Positions 44,757 to 54,658 of a stretch of DNA of 64,000 nt are shown piece by piece. The notes under the pieces were generated by a model. The model was not told where the DNA came from. It ran no database searches and saw only the letters and a program-made list of their open reading frames with translations. Source of the stretch: Ruminococcus sp. (GTDB lineage Bacteria > Bacillota > Clostridia > Oscillospirales > Ruminococcaceae); the NCBI GenBank assembly GCA_021205185.1, contig JAJPYB010000004.1, positions 1 through 64,000 on the forward strand, given 5' to 3'. How positions within the stretch are numbered: position 1 is the stretch's first letter; each line of letters starts with the position of its first letter. The position numbers and the translations under genes were made by a program.

Positions 44757-47219
44757 ATGCAGGTGAAATTTACTGTGGCGAAGGTAGCTTTGTCAAATGC
44801 GGCTTTAAGCTTTGACGTTGAATACAGCTATCGAGTTCCTCAAAGCCTTGAAAATTCAGCACAAACGGGTTCCAGAGTTTTGGTTCCTTTTGGAAAGGGA
44901 AACCGCAAGCGAATAGGCTTTATAACAAGAATGAAAGACTACGAGCATTGCCGCGAGGAGCTAAAAAGCATAATAAGCGTTGTTGACGAGCAGCCGCTTG
45001 TCAATGAGGAAATGCTTCGCCTTATATTTTGGCTTAAAGAAAATACCTTTTGCACCTACTATGAAGCGTATAAAACTCTTGTGCCTATAGGCTATGATTA
45101 CAATCTTTCAATCCACTACAAGGCTGTGAATGCTCACCTTGACACTGAACTTTCAGAGGAGGAGCAAAGTCTGTTCAACGCATTTTTGCTCGCTGAAGGT
45201 CAAAGGGAAAAGGATCTCCTGATGAGTACCAACGGCAATCCGAAAAAGAAGGCTGTTGTTGAATCGCTTATCGAAAAGGGCGCAATAGAGGAAGCCGACG
45301 TTTTGAAACGAAAGGTCGGCGATGAAACGGTAAGAATGGTAAGGCTGACCAACGCCTTTCTGGACGCTGAGGTTGGCGGAAAAATAACGCCGAAGCAGCA
45401 GCAGATAATCGATCTGCTTGCCGACTGCGAAACTGCGTCTGTTAAGGAAATTTGCTATATGCTCGGCGTTACTCAATCGGTTATCAAACGGCTGATTCAA
45501 AACGGAATTTGCGAGATTTATGACGCTGAGATTTTAAGAACGCCTGACGTAAAGCAGGTTGAAAGAGAAAACCCCGAAGATATAGTTTTAAGTACAGACC
45601 AGCAGAGTGTGTTTTCAGGAATTTTAGAGCTTGTAAAGCAGCAAAAGCCGTGCGGCTCGCTTTTGTACGGAGTTACAGGAAGTGGAAAGACAAACGTCTT
45701 TATAAAGCTTATAAATGAGGTTTTGAAAATGGGGAAAACGGCGCTTATGCTTATCCCTGAAATTTCTTTGACGCCTCAGACTGTGATGAAATTTCGTTCG
45801 CTTTTCGGTGAAACGGTCGCAGTTATACATTCAAGTCTTTCGCTGGGACAGCGAGTAGACGAGTTTAAAAGAATAAAATCCGGTCAAGCAAAAATTGTCA
45901 TTGGTACTCGCTCAGCTGTATTTGCGCCGCTTGACAACATCGGAATTATTATAATCGACGAAGAGGGCGAGCATACATATAAGTCTGAAAATTCACCGAG
46001 ATACCACGCAAGAGATGTTGCTATTCAGCGCTGCGGATACCATAATGCCGCACTTTTATTAGCGTCAGCGACTCCGTCGATTGAAAGCTATTATTATGCT
46101 AAATCGGGAAGATTTCATCTTTTTGAGCTTCCCCACAGATATAACAAGGCTTCCTTGCCAAGCGTCGTAACAGTCGATATGCAGCAGGAGGTTGAAAGCG
46201 GAAATAATTCGATTTTTTCCCGTGCGCTTAAACAAGCGATTGATGAGAATTTACAAAAGCATGAGCAGACAATTTTGCTTTTGAACAGGCGAGGCTTTAA
46301 CACTTATGTAACCTGTCTTGAATGCAGAACGCCTGTCGAGTGCCCGAACTGTAATATTCCGCTTACTTATCACAAGAAAAACAATCGCTTGATGTGCCAT
46401 TACTGCGGCTACACAAGAAGCAAGGTAACAGAATGCGACCATTGCCACAGCACTCATCTGAAAGCAACAGGCGTTGGAACTCAAAGGGTTGAGGACGAGG
46501 TTGAAAGACTTTTCCCGACGGCGAGAGTTTTGAGAATGGATGCCGATACCACCGCTTCGAGGTACGCTTACGAAAAGTATTTTGAGGCCTTTGGTAAGGG
46601 CGAATACGACATTATGCTCGGCACGCAGATGATAGCTAAGGGACTTGATTTTGAAAACGTAACGCTTGTCGGCGTTTTGTCACTTGACAGAAGCCTTTAT
46701 ACAGGCGGCTTTCAAAGCTATGAGAAAACCTTCTCGCTTCTCACTCAGGTTGTCGGAAGGTCGGGGCGAGGAAGCAAGAACGGTGTAGCCTTTATTCAGA
46801 CCTTTTCGCCCGAGCATTATGTGATTAACCTTGCTTCACAGCAGGATTACAAGGGCTTTTACGAGGGTGAAATTGAGCTTCGGAGAGCGCTTACCTATCC
46901 TCCGTTTTGCGATATATGCGTAGTTGGATTTTCAAGTGAGGTAAACGATGAAGCGCAGCGCTGCGCTCAGGAATTTATACGAATTTTCAAAAAATATATA
47001 TCAGAGCTTGGCTACAATATGCCGCTTAGAATGCTTGGACCATCGCCTTGCGTTATGACAAGATTAAACGGAAGATTCAGGCATAGAATAATAATAAAAT
47101 GCAAGAATAATTCTGAGTTTCGTGAACTTATGGGAAAAACCTTGGTGGAAGCCAGTAAATCAAAAATGTTTTCCAACACAAGAGTTTTTGCCGATATGAA
47201 CGGAGATACAGGAATATAA
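44757..47219 (+). CDS. priA: Primosomal protein N' (replication restart helicase)
   Basis: The 820-residue helicase reloads replication forks. The N-terminal DNA-binding domain includes VLVPFGKGNRKRIGFI. The helicase core has Walker A GVTGSGKTNV, LIPEISLTPQ, IIIDEEGEHTYKSENSPRY and GTQMIAKGLDFENVTLVGV. Eight cysteines form the zinc sites (CLECRTPVECPNCN, CHYCGYTRSKVTECDHCHS). The usual DEEH box reads DEEGEH. Length is somewhat above the 730 of E. coli but normal for Firmicutes. The ATG at 44757 has only a GAGCGAAAG site. Confidence 0.96.
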   Translation: MQVKFTVAKVALSNAALSFDVEYSYRVPQSLENSAQTGSRVLVPFGKGNRKRIGFITRMKDYEHCREELKSIISVVDEQPLVNEEMLRLIFWLKENTFCTYYEAYKTLVPIGYDYNLSIHYKAVNAHLDTELSEEEQSLFNAFLLAEGQREKDLLMSTNGNPKKKAVVESLIEKGAIEEADVLKRKVGDETVRMVRLTNAFLDAEVGGKITPKQQQIIDLLADCETASVKEICYMLGVTQSVIKRLIQNGICEIYDAEILRTPDVKQVERENPEDIVLSTDQQSVFSGILELVKQQKPCGSLLYGVTGSGKTNVFIKLINEVLKMGKTALMLIPEISLTPQTVMKFRSLFGETVAVIHSSLSLGQRVDEFKRIKSGQAKIVIGTRSAVFAPLDNIGIIIIDEEGEHTYKSENSPRYHARDVAIQRCGYHNAALLLASATPSIESYYYAKSGRFHLFELPHRYNKASLPSVVTVDMQQEVESGNNSIFSRALKQAIDENLQKHEQTILLLNRRGFNTYVTCLECRTPVECPNCNIPLTYHKKNNRLMCHYCGYTRSKVTECDHCHSTHLKATGVGTQRVEDEVERLFPTARVLRMDADTTASRYAYEKYFEAFGKGEYDIMLGTQMIAKGLDFENVTLVGVLSLDRSLYTGGFQSYEKTFSLLTQVVGRSGRGSKNGVAFIQTFSPEHYVINLASQQDYKGFYEGEIELRRALTYPPFCDICVVGFSSEVNDEAQRCAQEFIRIFKKYISELGYNMPLRMLGPSPCVMTRLNGRFRHRIIIKCKNNSEFRELMGKTLVEASKSKMFSNTRVFADMNGDTGI

Positions 47220-47234
47220 AAAGGAGACTTAAAT

Positions 47235-47705
47235 TTGGCACTAAGAACAATACTTAACAAAAGAGATGAAGCGCTGTCGAAAAAATGCAGACCGGTAGAA
47301 AAATTTGACAAACGGCTTCACACTCTTCTTGACGATATGAAGGAAACTCTTTACCACGCAGACGGAGCAGGCCTTGCGGCACCTCAGGTTGGTATTTTGA
47401 GGAGAGCTTGCGTTATAGATGTCGGAGAAGGGTATATAGAGCTTATAAACCCGGAGATTATTTCTCAGAGCGGTGAGCAGACGGGCGTTGAAGGCTGTCT
47501 TTCCTGTCCGGGAGAATGGGGATATGTCACAAGAGCGAAAGACGTCACCTTCAGAGCGCAGGACAGAAATGGAAATTTCTATGAAAAAAGCGTCGAGGAT
47601 CTTTTTGCAAGGTGCATTTTGCACGAGTGCGATCACTTAGACGGAAAGGTTTTCACCTCGCTCGTTACCGAATGGGTAGATCCGAAGGAGCTTGAGGAAA
47701 ATTGA
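47235..47705 (+). CDS. def: Peptide deformylase
   Basis: The 156-residue metalloenzyme removes the formyl group from new proteins. Motif 1 GAGLAAPQVG, motif 2 EGCLSCPG with the metal-binding Cys, and motif 3 HECDHLDG are present. The residue after EGCLS is Cys instead of the more frequent Val/Phe, and the x in HExDH is also Cys; both are allowed substitutions. The start is TTG behind AAGGAG. The stop overlaps fmt (TTGA), a pairing found in most bacteria. Confidence 0.96.
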   Translation: MALRTILNKRDEALSKKCRPVEKFDKRLHTLLDDMKETLYHADGAGLAAPQVGILRRACVIDVGEGYIELINPEIISQSGEQTGVEGCLSCPGEWGYVTRAKDVTFRAQDRNGNFYEKSVEDLFARCILHECDHLDGKVFTSLVTEWVDPKELEEN

Positions 47706-48634
47706 AAATAATATATATGGGAACGCCTGATTTTGCAATTCCGACACTCAGATCTCTTATAGCTTCAAGGCATGAGGTCGCGGCAGTATTTACACAGCCT
47801 GACAAGCCAAAGGGCAGAGGAATGAAGCTTGCGCCGCCGCCGGTTAAAGAGCTGGCAATGGAGAACGATATAGAGGTTTTCCAGCCGACAAGCCTAAAGA
47901 ATGACGCAGAGGAATATATTGCAAAAATCAAGGAGATAAATCCGGACGTTATTGTCGTTGCGGCTTATGGAAAAATACTTCCAAAGGAAGTGCTTGATAT
48001 TCCAAAATACGGCTGCGTTAATGTTCACGGCTCGCTTTTGCCGAGATATAGAGGTGCGGCGCCTATTCAGCACGCAGTTTTAAACGGCGACGAGATAACA
48101 GGAATTACAACAATGCTGATGTCCGAGGGACTTGATATGGGCGATATGCTTCTTTCAAGTCGGACGAGAATCGGCGAAAACGAAACAGCAGACGAGCTTT
48201 TTGACAGATTGTCACTTTTAGGCGCAGATTTACTGCTGCGAACGCTCGAAGGACTTGAAGAGGGAAGCTTAACGCCTGTCAAGCAGGACGAAGCGGCGGC
48301 AAGCTACGCTTCAATGCTTACAAAGGATATGAGCGAAATTGACTTTTCAAAAACTGCCTTTGAGGTTCATAAAAAAATTTGCGGATTGTCCGGCTGGCCA
48401 TGCGCTTCAACTAAGCTTTTTGGCAAGCGCCTAAAGGTGTACCGCTCGGAGATAGTTGATGTTGATACCAGCGATATAGAGCCCGGAAGCGTAATTGACA
48501 ACAAAAAATTTATTGTTGCCTGTAAGGACAGAGCTGTAAAGCTTGTTACCGTTCAGCTTGAAGGCTCAAAGAGGATGAACGCTGAAGACTTTTTAAGGGG
48601 AAGAAAAATAGATAAGGGTACAATCTTAGGTTAA
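47702..48634 (+). CDS. fmt: Methionyl-tRNA formyltransferase
   Basis: The 310-residue enzyme formylates initiator Met-tRNA. It has IIYMGTPDFAIPTLRSLI, the folate-loop VFTQPDKPKGRGMKL, the catalytic region VNVHGSLLPRYRGAAPIQ with Asn and His, and GITTMLMSEGLDMGDML with the active Asp. The TTG start is embedded in the def stop. A metallopeptidase gene follows after 16 bases, before rsmB. Confidence 0.97.
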   Translation: MKIIYMGTPDFAIPTLRSLIASRHEVAAVFTQPDKPKGRGMKLAPPPVKELAMENDIEVFQPTSLKNDAEEYIAKIKEINPDVIVVAAYGKILPKEVLDIPKYGCVNVHGSLLPRYRGAAPIQHAVLNGDEITGITTMLMSEGLDMGDMLLSSRTRIGENETADELFDRLSLLGADLLLRTLEGLEEGSLTPVKQDEAAASYASMLTKDMSEIDFSKTAFEVHKKICGLSGWPCASTKLFGKRLKVYRSEIVDVDTSDIEPGSVIDNKKFIVACKDRAVKLVTVQLEGSKRMNAEDFLRGRKIDKGTILG

Positions 48635-48650
48635 TCGAGGAGGAACAATT

Positions 48651-49406
48651 ATGTTTTTTGGTTGGTTTTATTACGATTGGACTATTTTGATTTTAATTCC
48701 GCCGCTGATACTGGCGCTTATTGCGCAGTCAAGGGTAAATTCGACATATAAGAAGTATTCTCAGGTGCGAAGCTCAAGAGGCCTTACGGCGCACGAGGTT
48801 GCAAGACAAATTTTAGACGCAAACGGACTTTCTTATATCAAGATAGAACACGTTTCGGGAAAGCTGACTGATAATTATGATCCAAAGGCGGAGGTTATAA
48901 GACTTTCAGACAGCGTTGACGGAAACGATTCTGTAGCAGCTATCGGAGTTGCAGCGCACGAATGCGGTCACGCAATTCAGCACGCAGAGGGCTATGCGCC
49001 GATAAAGCTTCGCTCAGCTATGATTCCGATTACAAACTTCGGCTCGAGATTTTCTATGATATTCATAATTATAGGACTCGTTTTGGTTTCGGTTCAGCGA
49101 TCGGCTGAAACGGCTGGAATGTATAATTTTGGAATGGCGATTGCCGTTATCGGAATACTTTTGTTTTCGCTTTCTACAGTTTTTCAGCTTGTAACGCTGC
49201 CTGTTGAGTTTAACGCTTCTTCAAGGGCGCTTAAAACGCTCAAAGGGTTTCATATATTAGAGGACGATGAGATTCCAAAGGCAAGAAAGGTTCTTTCAGC
49301 AGCAGCTATGACTTATGTTGCAGCTTTGGTTTCGTCGTTGGCATCGCTTTTGAGAATTGTTCTGATAGTGCTTGGCGCTAGTGGAAGGGGAAACAGACGG
49401 AATTGA
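48651..49406 (+). CDS. YugP-type neutral zinc metallopeptidase
   Basis: The 251-residue membrane protein has an N-terminal hydrophobic helix and the zinc motif AAHECGHAIQH near residue 104. A loop, AYGYAPIKLRSAMIP-like, precedes two or three membrane helices, and NASSRALKTL provides a further conserved segment. The family (peptidase_M membrane, DUF-type YugP) is common in Clostridia but its substrate is unknown. It sits between fmt and rsmB, an insertion relative to Bacillus. The stop overlaps the rsmB TTG start. Confidence 0.9.
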   Translation: MFFGWFYYDWTILILIPPLILALIAQSRVNSTYKKYSQVRSSRGLTAHEVARQILDANGLSYIKIEHVSGKLTDNYDPKAEVIRLSDSVDGNDSVAAIGVAAHECGHAIQHAEGYAPIKLRSAMIPITNFGSRFSMIFIIIGLVLVSVQRSAETAGMYNFGMAIAVIGILLFSLSTVFQLVTLPVEFNASSRALKTLKGFHILEDDEIPKARKVLSAAAMTYVAALVSSLASLLRIVLIVLGASGRGNRRN

Positions 49407-50692
49407 CGCCCAGGGAATTTGTGCTGCGGCTTCTTGTGAAGCTTGAGGATAACGACGGATATTCAAACATTTTGCTTGATAAGGAGCTTTCAAGACAAGA
49501 TTTTACCGCTCAGGAAAGGTCGTTTGCGTCGACGCTTTTTTACGGAGTTATAGAGAGAAAGCTAACGCTTGATTTCTATATATCAAAGCTTTCAAAAATA
49601 CGAATTAAAAAGCTTGACACCGACGTTTTAATGATTTTGAGAATGGGAATTTATCAGATACTGTATATGAATTCTGTTCCCGATTCTGCAGCGGTGAACG
49701 AAAGCGTAAAGCTTTCAAAGAAAAATAAGCGAGCTAAGACCTCGGGCTTTGTAAACGGAATTTTGCGTTCCTTTATAAGAGAGCGGCAAAGCATTAAGCT
49801 TCCGACAGAGAAAACAGAGCGGCTAAGCGTTTTGTACTCCTGCCCGAAGTGGTTGGTAAAAAAGCTGACCAACGAATACGGCGAGCAAAACGCAATTGAC
49901 TTCCTGGAAAGCTCGCTCGCTCCAAGCGAGGTGGTTTTAAAAACCAACACGACAAGGACAAGCGCAGACGGCTTGATAAAAAGCCTTTTAAGCGAGGGAG
50001 TAGAAGCTACGCCTTGTGAATTTGACAATAATGCAATAAAAGCAAAGGGCAGCATATTTAAGACAAGCGCATATAAGCAAGGCCTTTTTCACGCACAGGA
50101 TTATTCAAGTCAGTACGCTGTGAAGATCCTCGACCCGAAGCCAAACGATAGAGTGCTTGATATTTGCTCGGCGCCGGGAGGTAAAGCCTTTACCGCAGCG
50201 GAAATTATGCAAAATAAGGGCGAGCTTGTAGCCTGTGAGCTTTATGAACAAAGAGCTGCTCTTATAAAAAGCGGAGCTGAAAGATTAGGGCTTGATATAA
50301 TAGATGTAAGAGTAAACGACGCATTGAAATTTAATAGCGAGCTAGGAGTTTTTGACAAGGTTTTGTGCGACGTTCCCTGCTCAGGATTTGGCGTTATAAA
50401 GCGAAAGCCTGAAATAAAATATAAATCTTTACAAAGTGTAAACGAGCTGCCGCCCACCCAGCTTGAAATTTTAAGGGTGACGAGCGGATATGTAAAAAGG
50501 GGCGGAAGACTTGTTTATTCAACCTGTACGCTTAACAGAGCGGAAAACGAAGAGGTTGTATTAAAGTTTTTGGAGCAAAATCCGGAATTTTCTGCCGACA
50601 GGATATTTGACGGCGAGTGGTGTAAGACAATTTTCCCGAAGGATTTTGGCTCGGACGGATTTTTCATAAGCGTTTTAAAGCGAATAGATTAG
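49403..50692 (+). CDS. rsmB: 16S rRNA (cytosine-967-C5) methyltransferase
   Basis: The 429-residue enzyme has an N-terminal NusB-like domain (about 1-135) and a SAM-binding Rossmann domain. The latter shows VLDICSAPGGKAFTAAEIM, the releasing Cys in CDVPCSGFGVIKRKPEIKY, and the nucleophilic Cys in LVYSTCTLNRAENEEVV. Length is typical. It starts at TTG overlapping the metallopeptidase stop; rlmN follows after 13 bases, as in Bacillus. Confidence 0.96.
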   Translation: MTPREFVLRLLVKLEDNDGYSNILLDKELSRQDFTAQERSFASTLFYGVIERKLTLDFYISKLSKIRIKKLDTDVLMILRMGIYQILYMNSVPDSAAVNESVKLSKKNKRAKTSGFVNGILRSFIRERQSIKLPTEKTERLSVLYSCPKWLVKKLTNEYGEQNAIDFLESSLAPSEVVLKTNTTRTSADGLIKSLLSEGVEATPCEFDNNAIKAKGSIFKTSAYKQGLFHAQDYSSQYAVKILDPKPNDRVLDICSAPGGKAFTAAEIMQNKGELVACELYEQRAALIKSGAERLGLDIIDVRVNDALKFNSELGVFDKVLCDVPCSGFGVIKRKPEIKYKSLQSVNELPPTQLEILRVTSGYVKRGGRLVYSTCTLNRAENEEVVLKFLEQNPEFSADRIFDGEWCKTIFPKDFGSDGFFISVLKRID

Positions 50693-50705
50693 TGGTGAGA
50701 AGCAT

Positions 50706-51740
50706 TTGACTGATTTTAAAACGGACATTTTATCGCTTGAATTTGACGAGCTTGAAAGCGAGATTTTAAAGCTCGGCGAGGCTAAATTTAGAGCGGCGCA
50801 AATTTTTAGCTGGCTTCACGAAAAGAGAGCTAAAAGCTTTGATGAAATGACAAATCTTTCAAACGCTCTCAGACAAAAGCTAAAGGACAGGTTTTTTATA
50901 AATCACCTTACAGTTTCAAGGCGGCTTTTCTCGTCAAAGGACGGCACAGTAAAATACCTGTACGAGCTTTCCGACGACAACCACATAGAAACCGTTTTAA
51001 TGGAATACGAGCATGGCACCAGCCTTTGCGTTTCAACTCAGGTGGGTTGTAAAATGGGGTGTAGGTTTTGTGCTTCGACGATAGCAGGCTTCAAGCGAAA
51101 CCTTGAGCCTTCCGAAATGCTTTTGCAGATTTACGAAACTGAGCGGCTAGAGGGCAAAAAGGTTCAAAGCCTGGTTTTAATGGGAATCGGCGAGCCGCTT
51201 GATAATTTTGACAACACCATTCATTTTTTAAGACTTTTAAGCGACAAGCGAGGAAAAAATCTTTCGCTGCGGCACGTTTCCGTTTCAACCTGCGGAATTG
51301 TTCCGAGAATAAACGAGCTTGCTGAAATGGAGCTTGGAATTACCCTTTCAGTTTCGCTTCATGCCGCAAACGACAAAATCCGTTCGCAGATAATGCCGAT
51401 TAACGATAAGTACGGAGTAGACGAGCTGGTAGGAGCTTGTAAGGAATATTTTTCAAAAACGGGGAGAAGAATATCATTTGAGTATTCTGTTATCGACGGA
51501 GTAAACGACAGGCGGGAAAACGCAGTTGAGCTGAGCAAGCTTTTAGGCGGCTTTAATTGCCACATAAATATAATTCCCGTCAATAAAATAAAAGAGCGCA
51601 GCTTTTCCTCAAGCAGGAAAAGTGCAAATACATTTAAAAAATATCTTGAGAATTTGGGGATGAATGCAACGGTAAGGCGAACGCTTGGCAGCGATATTGA
51701 CGCCGCCTGCGGACAGCTCAGACGTGAGTACGAGATATGA
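50706..51740 (+). CDS. rlmN: 23S rRNA (adenine-2503-C2) / tRNA (A37-C2) methyltransferase
   Basis: The 344-residue radical-SAM enzyme methylates A2503 of 23S rRNA. The radical-SAM motif is CKMGCRFCAST. The SAM-binding GIGEPLDNFDNT, SLHAANDKIRSQIMPIN, and INIIPVNKIKERSF are conserved, and the near-C-terminal methyl-carrying Cys is in DAACGQL. The start is TTG behind GGTGAGAAG. Its place before prpC matches Bacillus. Confidence 0.97.
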   Translation: MTDFKTDILSLEFDELESEILKLGEAKFRAAQIFSWLHEKRAKSFDEMTNLSNALRQKLKDRFFINHLTVSRRLFSSKDGTVKYLYELSDDNHIETVLMEYEHGTSLCVSTQVGCKMGCRFCASTIAGFKRNLEPSEMLLQIYETERLEGKKVQSLVLMGIGEPLDNFDNTIHFLRLLSDKRGKNLSLRHVSVSTCGIVPRINELAEMELGITLSVSLHAANDKIRSQIMPINDKYGVDELVGACKEYFSKTGRRISFEYSVIDGVNDRRENAVELSKLLGGFNCHINIIPVNKIKERSFSSSRKSANTFKKYLENLGMNATVRRTLGSDIDAACGQLRREYEI

Positions 51741-51768
51741 AAAAATTGAGAAAGGACGGTGAGACTAC

Positions 51769-52494
51769 TTGTTTATAACCGCAAAAAGCGATATAGGAAT
51801 GGTGAGGAGCGAAAATCAGGATCACTTTAAGGTGAGCTTGATTGACCAGACCGCAGTCGCCGTTGTCTGTGACGGAATGGGCGGAGCGGTCGCAGGAGGA
51901 GAAGCCAGCGAAATCGCTTCTAACGTAGTATACGACCGAATAAATTTAAGCTTTCGACCTGAGATGACACAGAGAAATATACAAAATCTTTTGGTTACGG
52001 CGCTCAAAACGGCGAACACTATAGTTTACGACAAGAGTAAGTCTGACAAGCTTAAAGAGGGAATGGGTACAACCTGCGTTGCCGCTATTGCCGAAAACGA
52101 TATGGCGTTTGTAGCGAGCGTCGGCGACAGCCGGGCGTATCTCTTGGACGAAAGCGGAATTGTTCAGATAACAAGAGATCATACCTATATTAAAATGCTT
52201 CAAAGTCAGGGAAAGTATGACGAAAACGACGAAAAGGTAGCAGGTATGAGCCACATAATTACGAGGGCGATAGGTACAGAAGAAGAAGTCGACCCTGATT
52301 TCTTTGAGGTTCCGTTAAAGGAAAAGTCGGTGCTGCTGTTGTGCTCAGACGGGCTTACAAATTATCTTACCGACGAGCAAATATATGACGCTGTATATTC
52401 AAAGCCGCTTGAATCAGCAATGAACGAAATGATAAACAGCTGTAATGATTTAGGCGGAAAAGACAACATAACGATTGCAATTATTGTAAACTGA
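51769..52494 (+). CDS. prpC: PP2C-type serine/threonine phosphatase
   Basis: The 241-residue phosphatase has the metal-binding motifs SDIGMVRSENQDHF, VCDGMGGAVAGG, GTTCVAAI, VGDSRAYLL and GGKDNITIAII. It reverses phosphorylation by the PASTA kinase encoded 25 bases downstream and so balances envelope and growth signalling. The start is TTG at 51769 with an AAAGGACGG site. Full length. Confidence 0.96.
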   Translation: MFITAKSDIGMVRSENQDHFKVSLIDQTAVAVVCDGMGGAVAGGEASEIASNVVYDRINLSFRPEMTQRNIQNLLVTALKTANTIVYDKSKSDKLKEGMGTTCVAAIAENDMAFVASVGDSRAYLLDESGIVQITRDHTYIKMLQSQGKYDENDEKVAGMSHIITRAIGTEEEVDPDFFEVPLKEKSVLLLCSDGLTNYLTDEQIYDAVYSKPLESAMNEMINSCNDLGGKDNITIAIIVN

Positions 52495-52519
52495 TAGAAC
52501 AAAGGGAGGAAGGCTAAAG

Positions 52520-54658
52520 ATGGACAATTATATCGGAAAAAGGCTTGACGGAAGATATGAGATAACAGAGCTTATCGGTATGGGCGGAATGGCTGACGTT
52601 TATAAGGCAGTAGACATTATGGAGGACAGAACGGTAGCCGTAAAAATTCTAAAGAATGAATTTTCAGAAAACGAGGAGTTTGTCAGAAGATTCAGAAACG
52701 AGAGCAAGGCTATTGCCGTTTTATCTCACCCGAATATTGTAAAGATTTACGACGTTGGATTTTCAGATGAGCTTCAGTATATCATTATGGAATACATAAA
52801 CGGTATAACTCTTAAGGAATTTATCGAGCAGCAGGGCGTTTTAAGATGGAAGGATGCTTTGCATTTTACAACTCAGGTGCTGAAGGCTTTACAGCACGCG
52901 CACGACAGAGGAATAGTCCACAGAGATATCAAGCCGCAGAACATTATGCTGTTCACAGACGGAACTATCAAGGTAATGGACTTTGGTATTGCAAGATTTT
53001 CCCGTCAGGACGGAAGAACTCTTTCTGACAAGACAATAGGATCTGTGCATTACATTTCGCCGGAGCAGGCAAGAGGAGATATTACCGACGAAAAGAGCGA
53101 TATATATTCGGTCGGCGTAATGCTTTATGAAATGCTTACAGGCGTTAAGCCGTTTGAGGCTGACAATCCTGTTGCAGTAGCTCTGATGCATATGCAGGAA
53201 ACTCCGAAAATGCCGAGAGATATTGTAGCTTCAATTCCTGAACCTCTTGAGGAAATTGTTATGCACGCAATGGAAAGAGAACCTTCAAGAAGGTATCAAT
53301 CCGCTTCTCAGATGCTAAAGGATATTGAAACATTCAAGCATGATCCTGACATTGTTTTCGGATATACATCAAGCAGCTCGCAGGACGCAGAATCAACTAT
53401 CTTTTTCAGCCCTATTACTGCCGCTGAAGCGAACAATGCTTTAAAGCAGCAGGCTCAGGACGAGAGCGAGGAAGCCGAAGAGGATGAGGAGGAAGAGGAA
53501 GAAGAGGAAGAGGAAAAGAAGCGTTCTTATGTTATTCCGATTCTTGCGGCGGTTACAGTTGCTGTTGTTATAATTGCAGCGTTTACAATTTTGTATATGG
53601 TAGTTGAGTCGATGGGCGGCCTGACAGGAAGCACTAATAATGTTACAATTCCAAACTTTATAGGAATGAGCATTACAGACGCAAGAAGCGAATACGGCGA
53701 CGTTCTGGATTTTGTTATTGAAGAAGAAAACAACGACGAGTACGCTGAGGGTATAATCTTTGAACAGAGCGTAGCCGAAGGCGAGGTCAAAAAAGAGGGC
53801 GCTGAAATCGAGCTTACTGTAAGTAAGGGACCAAAGACGGAAATTATACCCGACCTTACAGATCAGACCTATGAGGATGCAAGAAATCAGCTTGAAAAGC
53901 TAGGCTTTGAGGTTTCTGAAACGCTCCAGAACTCAGACGACGTTGAGGAAGGACGAGTTATAAAAACAAATCCTGCCGTAAACGAAGAAGCGGCTGTCGG
54001 TTCAACCGTTAAGGTGTTCGTCAGCAAGGGACCGCTTCAGAAGACGGTAAAGGTTCCATATGTAGTCGGTGAAACGTCAGGTGACGCAAAGGCAATACTT
54101 GAGAAGAACAAGCTGACTGTAGTTTTGGAGGATTATGATACCGACGAGGTTGAAAAGGGCGTTGTAGTTTCGCAGTCGGTTTCCGAGGGACAATACGTAG
54201 ATGTTAATACGGAAATCACACTACAGGTTTCAACAGGTAATGCTGCTGCCGCAACAGTATCAATACCTATCAATGTTCCTATTGGAGCTTGGGGAAGCTA
54301 TGTTATAAGCGTGTCTGTGAATGGATCGCTGACAAGTACGCAAACGATTGATGACGCTGAAAACTGGGCAGGTGGAAATATTTCAGTTTCTGTTACGGGA
54401 ACAGGTGAGGAAACCGTAATTATTTCAATTACAAGCTCAGAAAGCGGAGAGTCTGCAACCTACGGACAGTATACCGTAAACTATAAGGATCAGACGTATA
54501 CAGCGGTTTCTGTCAACACAAACTGCTTTGTCGATATAACTCCAGAGCAGACTACTGCGTCGACCGAAGCTGAGGAGAAAACTACTACAACCACTGCGGC
54601 GGAAGCTGATGAAGACGATACTGACACAACTGACGCTACAGAAGCAGAGGAAGAATAG
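52520..54658 (+). CDS. prkC: PASTA-domain serine/threonine kinase
   Basis: This 712-residue membrane kinase has a cytoplasmic kinase domain (about 1-270: GMGGMADVYKA, VAVKIL, VHRDIKPQNIM, DFGIARF). An extremely acidic run of Glu follows at about 318-330, then one membrane helix (about 335-358). Outside lie three PASTA repeats (about 372-440, 441-508, 512-575), which bind muropeptides, and an extra beta domain (about 580-680) with a Thr/Glu/Asp tail. The extra C-terminal domain is common in Firmicute PrkC. In Bacillus muropeptide sensing by this kinase triggers spore germination, relevant with spoVM nearby. Likely substrates in this window include the LCP tails, by inference only. Confidence 0.95.
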   Translation: MDNYIGKRLDGRYEITELIGMGGMADVYKAVDIMEDRTVAVKILKNEFSENEEFVRRFRNESKAIAVLSHPNIVKIYDVGFSDELQYIIMEYINGITLKEFIEQQGVLRWKDALHFTTQVLKALQHAHDRGIVHRDIKPQNIMLFTDGTIKVMDFGIARFSRQDGRTLSDKTIGSVHYISPEQARGDITDEKSDIYSVGVMLYEMLTGVKPFEADNPVAVALMHMQETPKMPRDIVASIPEPLEEIVMHAMEREPSRRYQSASQMLKDIETFKHDPDIVFGYTSSSSQDAESTIFFSPITAAEANNALKQQAQDESEEAEEDEEEEEEEEEEKKRSYVIPILAAVTVAVVIIAAFTILYMVVESMGGLTGSTNNVTIPNFIGMSITDARSEYGDVLDFVIEEENNDEYAEGIIFEQSVAEGEVKKEGAEIELTVSKGPKTEIIPDLTDQTYEDARNQLEKLGFEVSETLQNSDDVEEGRVIKTNPAVNEEAAVGSTVKVFVSKGPLQKTVKVPYVVGETSGDAKAILEKNKLTVVLEDYDTDEVEKGVVVSQSVSEGQYVDVNTEITLQVSTGNAAAATVSIPINVPIGAWGSYVISVSVNGSLTSTQTIDDAENWAGGNISVSVTGTGEETVIISITSSESGESATYGQYTVNYKDQTYTAVSVNTNCFVDITPEQTTASTEAEEKTTTTTAAEADEDDTDTTDATEAEEE

